Shown here: piece after piece, positions 8,930 through 16,971 of the stretch
Layout: each line of letters begins with the position of its first letter
Position numbering within the stretch: the stretch's first letter is position 1
Source of the DNA: Sphingomonas_Q fennica_A
GTDB lineage: Bacteria > Pseudomonadota > Alphaproteobacteria > Sphingomonadales > Sphingomonadaceae
Direction of reading: 5' to 3'
Length of the DNA stretch: 64,000 nt
NCBI GenBank assembly: GCA_036946415.1
Contig: JAQIJD010000002.1
Coordinates: 124,001-188,000 of the forward strand
The notes under the pieces: model-generated
Seen by the model: the letters and a program-made list of their open reading frames with translations, nothing else
The model's database searches: none
What the model was told of the DNA's origin: nothing
Translations under genes and position numbers: made by a program

Positions 8930-9703
8930 CTACCAGGCGGTGCCGCCGCCATCGATCGCGAAGTCCGCGCCCGTCACCCATTGCGCCTCGTCGGACGCCA
9001 GCCATGTCGCGCACCAGGCGATATCCTCGGGCCGGCCAATCCGCTTGATCATCATCCGGGCGAGGGCCTGCCGTTCGAACCCCGGATCTGTCGCCATGTG
9101 CCGGCGGGTCTGTTGCGTGACGATCAGGCCGGGCGAGATGCTGTTCGCCCGGATGCCGTGCGGCGCGCCTTCCATCGCCAGCTGCCGCGTCATCGCCAGC
9201 ACGCCGCCCTTGCCCGCGCAATGCGCCAGCGCCGGGGAACCTTCCAGAGCGCCATAAGCGTTGGACGACGCGAAATTGACGATCGATGCGCTGCCGCTCG
9301 CCTTCAGCCAGGGCCAGGCGGCGCGGGTGACGAGGAAGACGATGTCGAGCTCGCCGGCCAATGTCCGGCGCCAGTCTGCAAAGGTCATGTCCTCGATCCA
9401 TTGGAAGATCGAGACGGCCGCTGCCGACACGAGGATGTCGATCCGCTTATGTTCCTGCCCGATCGCATCGATGGCCGCCGCGGTGTCGGCCTCGTCCATC
9501 AGATCGGCGATCCGGGGGATCATTGTGCCGGTGGCGTCCGCGACCGTCGTATCGAGCGCGGCGCGATCCCGGTCGAGCGCGATCACGGTAGCGCCCTGGG
9601 CGGCGAACATCAGCGCGATGCCCTGTCCGATCCCGTTGCCGGCCCCCGTCACCACCGCGATCCGGCCTTCGAGCCGGCGTTGTCCTCTCGCGAGATCCTT
9701 CAT
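8930..9703 (-). CDS. SDR family oxidoreductase with His in place of catalytic Tyr
   Basis: A 257-residue classical SDR fold. The cofactor motif TGAGNGIG is at residues 19-26 and the C-terminus has ISPG and the terminal IDGG segment. The catalytic YxxxK reads HCAGK (His161, Lys165), and the active-site Asn position is Glu118. Ser146/147 and Lys165 are kept. Tyr normally acts as the general acid/base, so the mechanism must differ or the protein may be a binding variant. It is convergent with lacI and probably belongs to the same catabolic locus. Confidence 0.82.
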   Translation of the reverse strand: MKDLARGQRRLEGRIAVVTGAGNGIGQGIALMFAAQGATVIALDRDRAALDTTVADATGTMIPRIADLMDEADTAAAIDAIGQEHKRIDILVSAAAVSIFQWIEDMTFADWRRTLAGELDIVFLVTRAAWPWLKASGSASIVNFASSNAYGALEGSPALAHCAGKGGVLAMTRQLAMEGAPHGIRANSISPGLIVTQQTRRHMATDPGFERQALARMMIKRIGRPEDIAWCATWLASDEAQWVTGADFAIDGGGTAW

Positions 9704-9756
9704 CGACCCCTCTTGCTCAAAATCCGTCCGGATCGGATCGCTCGGTCGTCGATCCC

Positions 9757-9795
9757 GGCTGGCAATAGCCGGCCATGATCACGGCTGGAATAGCC
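9757..9795. promoter_or_regulatory. Two tandem hyphenated palindromes upstream of SDR gene
   Basis: GGCTGGCAATAGCC (9757-9770) and GGCTGGAATAGCC (9783-9795) are near-identical direct repeats. Each has GGCT/AGCC arms, and the starts are 26 bp apart, about 2.5 helical turns. They lie 54-92 bp upstream of the SDR start in a divergent gap, as paired operators would. Confidence 0.4.
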
Positions 9796-9951
9796 GAGAT
9801 TGCGGCCGCCAAATCTTCCGGACCGTCGGCATTCCGTCCGGCTCCGGGAAGATGGTGCGCAGCATCAATTTCTCCAGGTCGGCACCTGACCCGGACATTT
9901 ACCGCCCTTGTCTCGTTCAGGCACGCGGACGACCCGCAGGAGGATATTGAT

Positions 9952-10329
9952 ATGGCCGTGAAATTCGCCGGAACGATGAACGCTATCAATCGGGGGCTCG
10001 ATGCGACGAAGTCGTCGAAAGGCGCCGACATGGTCGAGGATTGGGAGGCCGCGCTGGCGGACCTCGATACGCCGGGTGCCAAGGGCATCCTGCGCGATCT
10101 CGGTTCGTTGCGGAAGCAGCTGGAGAAGGACGAGCCGGACGCCGACCGGGTCTACGCCCTGCTGCACCGGCTCGGCGCGGCGACCACCAAGATCGCCGAC
10201 AAGGCCGATAAATCGCAGGACAAGATTCGGGCGCTCGGCGAAGCGCTGACCGAGGCCGGCGAAGACCAGCCCGACGAGGAGGAGGACGTTGCGGCGGCGG
10301 CCGCGCCGAAGCGCGCCCGGAAGAAGTGA
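9952..10329 (+). CDS. Small alpha-helical protein of unknown function
   Basis: A 125-residue protein preceded by a strong AGGAGG ribosome site. It has no signal peptide or membrane segment. It reads as several amphipathic helices rich in Ala, Asp, Lys and Glu, with an acidic stretch (DEEEDVAAAA) and a basic tail (KRARKK). I do not recognise a family. The charge layout would suit a cytoplasmic binding or adaptor protein, but no function is proposed. Confidence 0.7.
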   Translation: MAVKFAGTMNAINRGLDATKSSKGADMVEDWEAALADLDTPGAKGILRDLGSLRKQLEKDEPDADRVYALLHRLGAATTKIADKADKSQDKIRALGEALTEAGEDQPDEEEDVAAAAAPKRARKK

Positions 10330-10340
10330 AGAAATGAGGC

Positions 10341-10371
10341 ATGCGGCGGGCGCCATCGGTTCCCGCCGCAT
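10341..10371 (+). terminator. Hairpin after the 9952 gene
   Basis: A perfect 10-bp inverted repeat, ATGCGGCGGG / CCCGCCGCAT, with an 11-nt loop, 11 bases past the stop. No T-run follows, so it may be a Rho-dependent or weak intrinsic terminator. Confidence 0.5.
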
Positions 10372-10588
10372 GACCTGCGGCGCGATGTCAGGAGCGGTCG
10401 CCCGCGGGCGCGCATTCGATGCAGCGCGGCCGCGCCGTCCCTGCACATCCGGCGGGGCGATATAGGCAGATGGCGCAGCGAAATTCTCCCCGGGCCAGGC
10501 GGAGGGAAATTATGCCGGGAGACCTCGAAACCGCACGGACCGCCGCTCCAGCCGGTGAAGTCGATCCGGCGACGGATGTGCGTGCGCG

Positions 10589-11104
10589 ATGACGTATCTG
10601 GTCGTCATGGGGGTCAGCGGGTCCGGAAAATCGACGTTGGGGGCGGCGCTCGCGACATCGCTGGACGTGCCATTCATCGAGGGGGACGATCTGCATCCGC
10701 CAGCCAACCTCCGCCGGATGGCGGCGGGCATTCCGCTGACCGACGACGATCGCGCCCCCTTCCTCGATGCGGTGGCGGCGGCGCTGGCGGCCGAACCGGG
10801 CGGGGCGGTCGCCGCCTGTTCGGCGCTGAAGCGCGCCTATCGCGATCGTATCCGCCGCGTGGTGCCGGAGGCGCGTTTCATCCTCGTGCATCTGGACGGT
10901 ATCGCGCTGGCCGCGCGGCCGGCGTCCCGCGAGGGGCATTTCATGCCGGCCTCGCTGCTCGACAGCCAGCTGGCGACGCTCGAGCCGCCGCAGGCGGACG
11001 AGGCGGCGCTGACGGTGGACGGCAGCGAAGCGCTGGCCACGCAGATCGAACGGGTGCGCGCCTTCGTCGGCCGCGGACGCTCGATGGACGAACGTGCCGG
11101 TTGA
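10589..11104 (+). CDS. gntK: Gluconokinase
   Basis: A 171-residue shikimate-kinase-fold enzyme that phosphorylates gluconate to 6-phosphogluconate for the Entner-Doudoroff or pentose phosphate pathway. The P-loop GVSGSGKST is at residues 8-16. The family signatures EGDDLHPPANLRRM, CSALKRAYRDRIR and REGHFMPASLLDSQLATLE are all present. Length is normal. It stands alone, with no gluconate transporter or dehydratase adjacent. An unusually long gap (419 bp) separates it from the ABC operon. Confidence 0.95.
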   Translation: MTYLVVMGVSGSGKSTLGAALATSLDVPFIEGDDLHPPANLRRMAAGIPLTDDDRAPFLDAVAAALAAEPGGAVAACSALKRAYRDRIRRVVPEARFILVHLDGIALAARPASREGHFMPASLLDSQLATLEPPQADEAALTVDGSEALATQIERVRAFVGRGRSMDERAG

Positions 11105-11523
11105 CGCCGCGGGCCGGCACCGGCCGCGCGGAGACGCGGCCATTCGACGCCCGGCTGGCGATGGCCGAGTTGCGCTGTCCGAAAGAGATCGATGCCGGTG
11201 CGGCCTCCGTCACGCCGACGATGCGCCAGCCGCCGTAGACCGACCGCGCTGCGGGACCTGCCTCGCGCAGCCCGACACCAGCCTGACGGCGAACGGCTAC
11301 TGACGCCGACGCCGGCGCGCGCTGCCGCCCCCGGCGCCGCCCTGACCCGGCCCGATCGGCCGCGAAATGGCCGAAATGTGCGCATTGCGATTGCCGGGCC
11401 GGATCGGCATGCGGTATCGGCGGCCGTCCGCGCGCCACCGCAACGGCGTGCCGGGCGGGCGGTGGTGGCAGCGTGCGTGCTCCCTCTGTGGGCGCGCGCG
11501 GCGTGGCGAGGCGGGAGAATTTG
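11105..11523. other. Intergenic stretch, no gene seen
   Basis: No frame here has a plausible protein with a ribosome site, and no RNA gene or clear terminator is visible. The sequence is very GC-rich throughout. It must carry the promoter of the exporter operon, but I cannot point to -35/-10 boxes. Confidence 0.4.
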
Positions 11524-13209
11524 GTGGCGGCGGAGCGACTTGGGTTTCGGGATGCGGTGGCGTGGCTGTCCCATATCATCGGGCCGGACGCCGCTTATGT
11601 CCGGTTGGGAATCGTCTACACCGTCGCCATCAGCCTGCTGGCGCTCGCCACGCCCATTTCGGTCCAGCTGCTCATCAACAGCGTCGCCAATACGGCGATG
11701 CCGGCGCCGCTGTGGGCATTGTCGGGCATCCTGCTGCTGCTGCTGCTGATGGTGGCGGCGCTGAGCGCGCTGCGCGTCTGGATCATGGCGGCGTTCGAGC
11801 GGCGGCTGTTCGCGCGGATCATGGCCGAAGTGACGATCCGCGCGGTCCATGCGCAGGATCCGTTCTTTCTGGATGCCAATCGCGGCGACCTCTTCAACCG
11901 CTATTTCGATCTGGTCGTGGTGCAGAAGGCGGTGCCCAGCCTCGTCATCGGCGCCTTCACGATCGTGCTCCAGGCGGTCGTCGGCCTCACGATCACCAGT
12001 TTCTACCACCCCGTCTTCCTCGCCTTCAACGCCGTCCTCGTGGCGGCGGTGTTCCTGACGTGGCTGGTGTGGCGGCGCGGCGCGCTGACCGGCGCGGTCG
12101 CGCTCAGCCATGCCAAGCACAATGCGGCGCGATGGCTGGAAAGCGTCGGCGGATCGAACGGCTTCTACAAGTCGCTCAGGCACTTCGATTTCGCGATGGA
12201 CCGGTCCGAAGCGATGACCGCAGGCTATGTCGGCGCGCACCGGCGCTACTTCCGCTATCAGTTCGCGCAGACGGTGGCCTATCTGCTGATCTACGCCTTC
12301 GCGGGGGCGGGGCTGCTGCTGCTGGGCGGGACGCTGATCCTGCGCGGGCAATTGTCGCTGGGGCAGCTGGTCGCGGCCGAGCTGATCCTGTCCGGCGTGT
12401 TCTACGGCATCTCGCAACTGGGCTGGTATCTCGACACCTTTTACGACCTGGTAGCGAGCTGCGAGGAATTGTCGCTGCTGTTCGCGATCCCGCAGGAGCC
12501 GAACGTGCGGGGCGAGGGCGGGCCGCGCGACGGTGCGGTGAAACTGACCGATCTGGTGCTGGACGGCGCGCGCTACGACCTGTCGCTGGCGGCGGGCGAG
12601 CAGCTCGTCGTGGTGGCGGAGCCGGGGGCCGAACATCGCCTGGCGCTGCTGCTGAAACGGCACGCGCAGCCCGAGCGCGGGCTGATCCGGATCGGCGGCG
12701 CCGATCTCGGCGCGCTCGACATGTATCATCTGCGATCGGACGTGACGGTGATCGACCGGTCGACCATCGTCGAGGTGACGATCCGCGAATATCTCCGTCT
12801 CGCTTCGGGGGCGCGCGCCGACGAGGCGATGGAGGCGCTGGCGACGGTCGGGCTGGAACGCCGGCTGGCCGGCCTGCCGCTGGGCCTGGATACCCCGCTC
12901 GGCTCCTCGGGCTATCCGCTCAGCATCGGCGAGACGACGGCGCTGAAGCTTGCCAACGCCCTGCTGGTCTGCCCGAAATTGCTGATGCTGGGGCAGATAT
13001 TCGACCTGCTGCCGCCCGAACGGCTGCGCGGTGCGCTCGACCGGCTGAAAGGCCAGGGCACCACCGTCCTGCTGTTCACGGGTCGGCCGGAGGATATGCG
13101 GCTGGACGGTTTCCTCTATCTCGGGCTGACCGGCCAACGCCGCTTCGCCGAACTCGCCGATCTGGTAGCCGCCGTTCGGGAGGGTCACGCCGATGTCGTA
13201 TCCCGCTGA
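11524..13209 (+). CDS. ABC exporter-like protein with catalytically dead ATPase domain
   Basis: A 561-residue half-transporter. Residues 25-330 form an exporter-type membrane domain with hydrophobic helices near 28-50, 65-88, 138-160, 165-184 and 250-272. Residues 340-560 align in order with an ABC ATPase, but the motifs are gone. Walker A reads AEPGAEHR (365-372, no GK[S/T]), the signature reads LSIGE (466-470), Walker B reads LLMLGQIFD (486-494, Asp and catalytic Glu replaced) and the H-loop His is Gly520. Start GTG 11524 has GGGAG upstream. It is the first gene of a coupled exporter operon with an adaptor and outer-membrane channel. The reading frame is intact, so this is not simple decay. 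Confidence 0.82.
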   Translation: MAAERLGFRDAVAWLSHIIGPDAAYVRLGIVYTVAISLLALATPISVQLLINSVANTAMPAPLWALSGILLLLLLMVAALSALRVWIMAAFERRLFARIMAEVTIRAVHAQDPFFLDANRGDLFNRYFDLVVVQKAVPSLVIGAFTIVLQAVVGLTITSFYHPVFLAFNAVLVAAVFLTWLVWRRGALTGAVALSHAKHNAARWLESVGGSNGFYKSLRHFDFAMDRSEAMTAGYVGAHRRYFRYQFAQTVAYLLIYAFAGAGLLLLGGTLILRGQLSLGQLVAAELILSGVFYGISQLGWYLDTFYDLVASCEELSLLFAIPQEPNVRGEGGPRDGAVKLTDLVLDGARYDLSLAAGEQLVVVAEPGAEHRLALLLKRHAQPERGLIRIGGADLGALDMYHLRSDVTVIDRSTIVEVTIREYLRLASGARADEAMEALATVGLERRLAGLPLGLDTPLGSSGYPLSIGETTALKLANALLVCPKLLMLGQIFDLLPPERLRGALDRLKGQGTTVLLFTGRPEDMRLDGFLYLGLTGQRRFAELADLVAAVREGHADVVSR

Positions 13210-14269
13210 GCATCTGGCGCATTTCCGCACGCTCGCCACGCTGCGCCCGCCGCGCGTGGCGGTGGCGATCGGGTGGATCGTGGCGGTGGGCATCGGGGCT
13301 ACCATCGCGATCCTGTTCTTCGTGCCGTGGCTCCAGACCGCGCAGGGGCGCGGGCAGGTGGTGGCGCTCGACCCTACCGACCGCGCGCAGGAGGTGACGG
13401 CGCTGGTGCCGGGGCGGATCGAGCAATGGTACGTGCACGACGGGCAGCATGTGAACCGGGGCGATCCGATCGCGCGGATCGTCGATCTCGACCCCAACCT
13501 GCTGTCGCGCCTCGCCGCCGAACGCGCGCAGGTGGAGGCGGAGATCGCGGCGGTGCGCCAATCGCAGGCGGTGGCGGGCATCGACGTCGGCCGCACGCGC
13601 CAGTTGCTGGCCGAAGGGCTGGCCGCCCGGCGCGACTATGAACAGGCGCAGATCAAGGTGGCGGACGCCAGCGCCAAGCTGGCCGAGTCGCGCGCCAAGC
13701 TCAACCGGATCGAGGTGCAGTTGCGGCGCCAGTCCGCCCAGCTGGTGCGGGCACCACGCGACGGCCGCATCCAGAATCTCAACGCCGCGGCGGGCGGCGC
13801 GCTGGTGACGGCGGGCACCGTCCTCGCCGTCATCGCGCCCGAGCGGATCGAGCGCGCGGTGGAGCTGCTGATCGACGGGCGCGACGTGCCGTTGCTGCGG
13901 CCGGGCCGGCCGGTGCGGCTGGAGTTCGAGGGGTGGCCGGCGATCCAGTTCAGCGGCTGGCCGTCGATCGCCTACGGCTTCTTCGACGGGCGGGTGCGCA
14001 CGATCGATCCCAATGCCAATGCGCAGGGCCTGTTCCGCATCCTCGTCGAACCCGCGCCCGGCAAGCCCGCATGGCCGGACCGCCGCTTCGTCCGGCTGGG
14101 CGGCAAGGTGCACGGCTGGGTGCAGGGCGAGACTGTCACCGTCGGCTACGAATTGTGGCGGCAGCTGAACGATTTCCCGCTCGAGTTCGGGCAGACGGTG
14201 ACGGACGGCAGCGCCACGCCGCCGGAGGATGTGAACAAGATCGCGGCGAAGGCGGGCAAGCCCAAATGA
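13193..14269 (+). CDS. HlyD-family membrane fusion protein
   Basis: A 358-residue periplasmic adaptor. One membrane helix lies at residues 21-45 (VAVAIGWIVAVGIGATIAIL), followed by a biotinyl/lipoyl half-motif (VTALVPGRIEQWYVHDGQHVNRGDPI), a coiled-coil hairpin (about residues 100-185) and the second lipoyl half (VRAPRDGRIQNLN..GGALVTAGTVLAVI). It bridges an inner-membrane exporter to a TolC channel. The start overlaps the ABC gene by 17 bases and the stop overlaps the TolC start, so the three proteins are made together. Confidence 0.88.
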   Translation: MSYPAEHLAHFRTLATLRPPRVAVAIGWIVAVGIGATIAILFFVPWLQTAQGRGQVVALDPTDRAQEVTALVPGRIEQWYVHDGQHVNRGDPIARIVDLDPNLLSRLAAERAQVEAEIAAVRQSQAVAGIDVGRTRQLLAEGLAARRDYEQAQIKVADASAKLAESRAKLNRIEVQLRRQSAQLVRAPRDGRIQNLNAAAGGALVTAGTVLAVIAPERIERAVELLIDGRDVPLLRPGRPVRLEFEGWPAIQFSGWPSIAYGFFDGRVRTIDPNANAQGLFRILVEPAPGKPAWPDRRFVRLGGKVHGWVQGETVTVGYELWRQLNDFPLEFGQTVTDGSATPPEDVNKIAAKAGKPK

Positions 14270-15702
14270 TCGGTCGGCGGCTGCTGGTTTCCGCTCTGCT
14301 CGTCCCGCTTCCCGCCACCGCCGTCGTGGCGCAACCCGTGCCGGTGCCGGCGCCGGCGGCCGCACCGCTGACGCTGGACGAGGTGCTGCGTGCGTCCGCC
14401 CGCGCCGCGCCGCAGATCGTGGAGGCGCTGGCCAAGGTGCGCGCCGCCGAGGGGCGGGCGCTGACCGCCGCCGGCGCCTTCGATACGGTGTTCGAGGCGG
14501 ATGGCCGGTCGCGCGCGGCGGGCTATTACGACGGCAGCGTGGTCGCCGGCCGCGCGACCCAGCCGCTGGGGAATAACGGCGGCTACGTCTATGGCGGCTA
14601 CCGCGTCAGCCGCGGCGACTTCCCGATCTACGAGGACGAGAATTACACCAACCGGCTGGGCGAGGTGAAGGTCGGCGCGCTTTATTCGCTGCTGCGCGAC
14701 AGGCTGGTGGACGAGCGCCGCACCCGCCGTACGCTCGCCTCCGGCGACATCGACATCGCCCGTTTCGAACGCGCGGCGGTGGCGATCGGCGTGCAGCGCC
14801 GCGCGATCGACGCCTATCAGACGTGGGTCGCCGCCGGCCTCAGGCTCGCCGCCTATCGCGATCTGCTGGCGCTTTCGGAAAGCCGGCGGGGCGGGCTGGC
14901 CCGGCAGGTCGAACTGGGCGCGCGGCCCGATATCCTGCTGGCGGAGAACGACCAGAATCTGGTGCGCCGCCGGGCGCTGGTGGTGCGCGCGGAGGCCGAT
15001 CTGCGCACCGCGGCCAACGCCCTGTCGCTCTATTATCGCGATGCGGCGGGGGAGCCGGTGGTGGTCGCGCCGACGCGGTTGCCGCGCGATGCCGGCGCGC
15101 TGACCGGCGTCACCGCCGCCAACGTCGCGGGCTTCGCCGCGCGGCGGCCGGACCTGCAAACCCTGCTGGCCCGCATCGATCAGGGATCGGCGCGGCTGGC
15201 GCTGGCGCGGAACGAACTCAGGCCGCGCTTCGACCTGCGCGGCGAGGTGGGCAAGGATGTCGGCGAGGAGGGGCTGGGTGGTCCCTCGCGCACGCCGCTG
15301 GAGGCGGCGATCGGTTTCCGCTTCTCGGTGCCGTTGCAGAACCGGGCGGCCAAGGGGCGGATCGCCGAGGCGCGCGCCGAGATCGACGCGCTGGAGGCGC
15401 GCCGACGCTATCTGCGCGATCAGATCGCGGTCGAGGTGGAAGGCATCGTCATCGGCGTCGGCGCTGCGGAGCGGCTGGCCGACATCGCCGAGCAGGAACG
15501 CCAGCTCGCCGAACGGCTCGCCGCGGCCGAGCGGCGCCGCTTCGAGCTGGGATCGAGCGACTTCTTCCTCGTCAACCAGCGCGAGGAGACGGCCAACGAC
15601 GCGCGGGTGCGGGTGATCGACGCGCGCAACCGGATCGCCGCCGCCCGCGCCGAACTGGCCGCCGCCACCGCCGATCGCGCGGCGCTGGGGCTGGAACCCT
15701 GA
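14266..15702 (+). CDS. TolC family outer membrane channel protein
   Basis: A 478-residue outer-membrane efflux protein. It has a signal peptide (MIGRRLLVSALLVPLPATAVVAQ), then LTLDEVLRASARAAPQIVEA and long helical repeats typical of the TolC trimeric tunnel, with the internal duplication (second OEP repeat about residues 290-470). It is the outer-membrane exit of the tripartite system. ATG 14266 overlaps the HlyD stop (ATGA). The next gene is convergent only 25 bp downstream. Confidence 0.88.
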   Translation: MIGRRLLVSALLVPLPATAVVAQPVPVPAPAAAPLTLDEVLRASARAAPQIVEALAKVRAAEGRALTAAGAFDTVFEADGRSRAAGYYDGSVVAGRATQPLGNNGGYVYGGYRVSRGDFPIYEDENYTNRLGEVKVGALYSLLRDRLVDERRTRRTLASGDIDIARFERAAVAIGVQRRAIDAYQTWVAAGLRLAAYRDLLALSESRRGGLARQVELGARPDILLAENDQNLVRRRALVVRAEADLRTAANALSLYYRDAAGEPVVVAPTRLPRDAGALTGVTAANVAGFAARRPDLQTLLARIDQGSARLALARNELRPRFDLRGEVGKDVGEEGLGGPSRTPLEAAIGFRFSVPLQNRAAKGRIAEARAEIDALEARRRYLRDQIAVEVEGIVIGVGAAERLADIAEQERQLAERLAAAERRRFELGSSDFFLVNQREETANDARVRVIDARNRIAAARAELAAATADRAALGLEP

Positions 15703-15727
15703 TCGACGCCGCCGGGCGGTGCGCCGG

Positions 15728-16843
15728 TCAGGTGCCGCCCGGTTCCGGCGGGTTGGCGGGCGGGGCCACCGGCACGCGTTCGGACTGGTCGCGCAGGCGC
15801 TGCTCGGTCAGGATCTGCCAGGCGGTGATGAACAGGGCGCCCGCCAGCGGGCCGAGGACGATGCCGCTGAGGCCGGCGACGTCGATGCCGCCCAGCGTCG
15901 TCACCAGCACCAGCCAGTCGGGAATGCCGGTGTCGCGGCCGACGAGGATCGGGCGGAGGATATTGTCCGCCAGGCCGATCACCAGCACGCCCGAGGCGAC
16001 GACCACCGCCGCCTGCCAGATCGATCCCGTCGCGAGGAGATAGATGCTGACCGGCCCCCAGATGATCGCCGGGCCGATCGCCGGCAGCAGCGCGGCGACC
16101 GCCATCAGCATGCCCCACAGCAGCGCCGCGGGCAGGCCCACGATCCAGAAGGTGACGGCGCCGAGCGCGCCCTGCGCCAAGGCCACCAGCCCCGATCCCT
16201 TTATCGTGGCGCGCACGACCGACAGGAATTTCGCGCTCAGCCGTTCGGCCACCGCCGGTTCCAGCGGCAGCGCGCGGACGATCGCCGGCCCGATGCGATC
16301 GCCGTCGCGCAACAGGAAGAAGGCGGCATAGAGGCTGACGCCGAAGGCCAGCGCGAAGGCCGCGGCGTTCGCGCCGATCGAGAAAGCGCGCTGCGCCAGC
16401 GTGCTCGTGCTGCTCGCCAGCACCTGCGACAGGCGCGCCTGCACGCGTTCCAGCGTGTCGAAGCCCGAAGAATCGAGCAGGCGCTGCAACCGCAGCGGCA
16501 GCGCATCGTGCACCTGCTGGAAATAGGCACTGAAATCTATCTGGCCGGAGCGGACCTGCGCATAGACGCCCGCCGCCTGATCGACGATCAGGCTCGCCAG
16601 CACGATCGCCGGGATCACCACGGCGACGGTGATGACCAGCAAGGTCATCGCCGCGGCCAGGTTGCGCCGCTGCGGCCAGCAGCGGGCGAAGCGTTGGAAC
16701 AGCGGCTGGAACAGCAGCGCCGCGATCGATGCCCACAGCAGGGCGCCGATGAACCCCCAGACGATCAGGCCGAGCGCGACGGTGCTGAGGAACAGGAACA
16801 GCAGCAGGCCCCCTGCTTCGACCTTGTGGCGGGCGATGGACAT
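15728..16843 (-). CDS. AI-2E family transporter
   Basis: A 371-residue inner-membrane protein with seven to eight hydrophobic helices. It has the family's long central amphipathic region and the C-terminal block containing LLPAIGPAIIWGP and GLADNILRPILVGRDTGIP. Members export AI-2, function as sodium/proton antiporters or have unknown substrates, so no substrate is assigned. ATG 16843 is preferred (GGGGAG upstream). Upstream ATG 16861 is possible. Confidence 0.88.
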   Translation of the reverse strand: MSIARHKVEAGGLLLFLFLSTVALGLIVWGFIGALLWASIAALLFQPLFQRFARCWPQRRNLAAAMTLLVITVAVVIPAIVLASLIVDQAAGVYAQVRSGQIDFSAYFQQVHDALPLRLQRLLDSSGFDTLERVQARLSQVLASSTSTLAQRAFSIGANAAAFALAFGVSLYAAFFLLRDGDRIGPAIVRALPLEPAVAERLSAKFLSVVRATIKGSGLVALAQGALGAVTFWIVGLPAALLWGMLMAVAALLPAIGPAIIWGPVSIYLLATGSIWQAAVVVASGVLVIGLADNILRPILVGRDTGIPDWLVLVTTLGGIDVAGLSGIVLGPLAGALFITAWQILTEQRLRDQSERVPVAPPANPPEPGGT

Positions 16844-16971
16844 GCGCGGCGGTCTCCCCATGAGCCTCGAACGATGGGCTCGATGCGGCACGAACAAGGG
16901 CGAAGCGGCTTTGATCCGGGATAAAGTTGCGGTCCCGCTACGTTATGCCTGTCTCGACGGGAGCAGGCCGC

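Noticed and set aside
11730..11750. CTG trinucleotide repeat
   Set aside because: It encodes a leucine run in a membrane helix of the ABC protein and is not a regulatory repeat.
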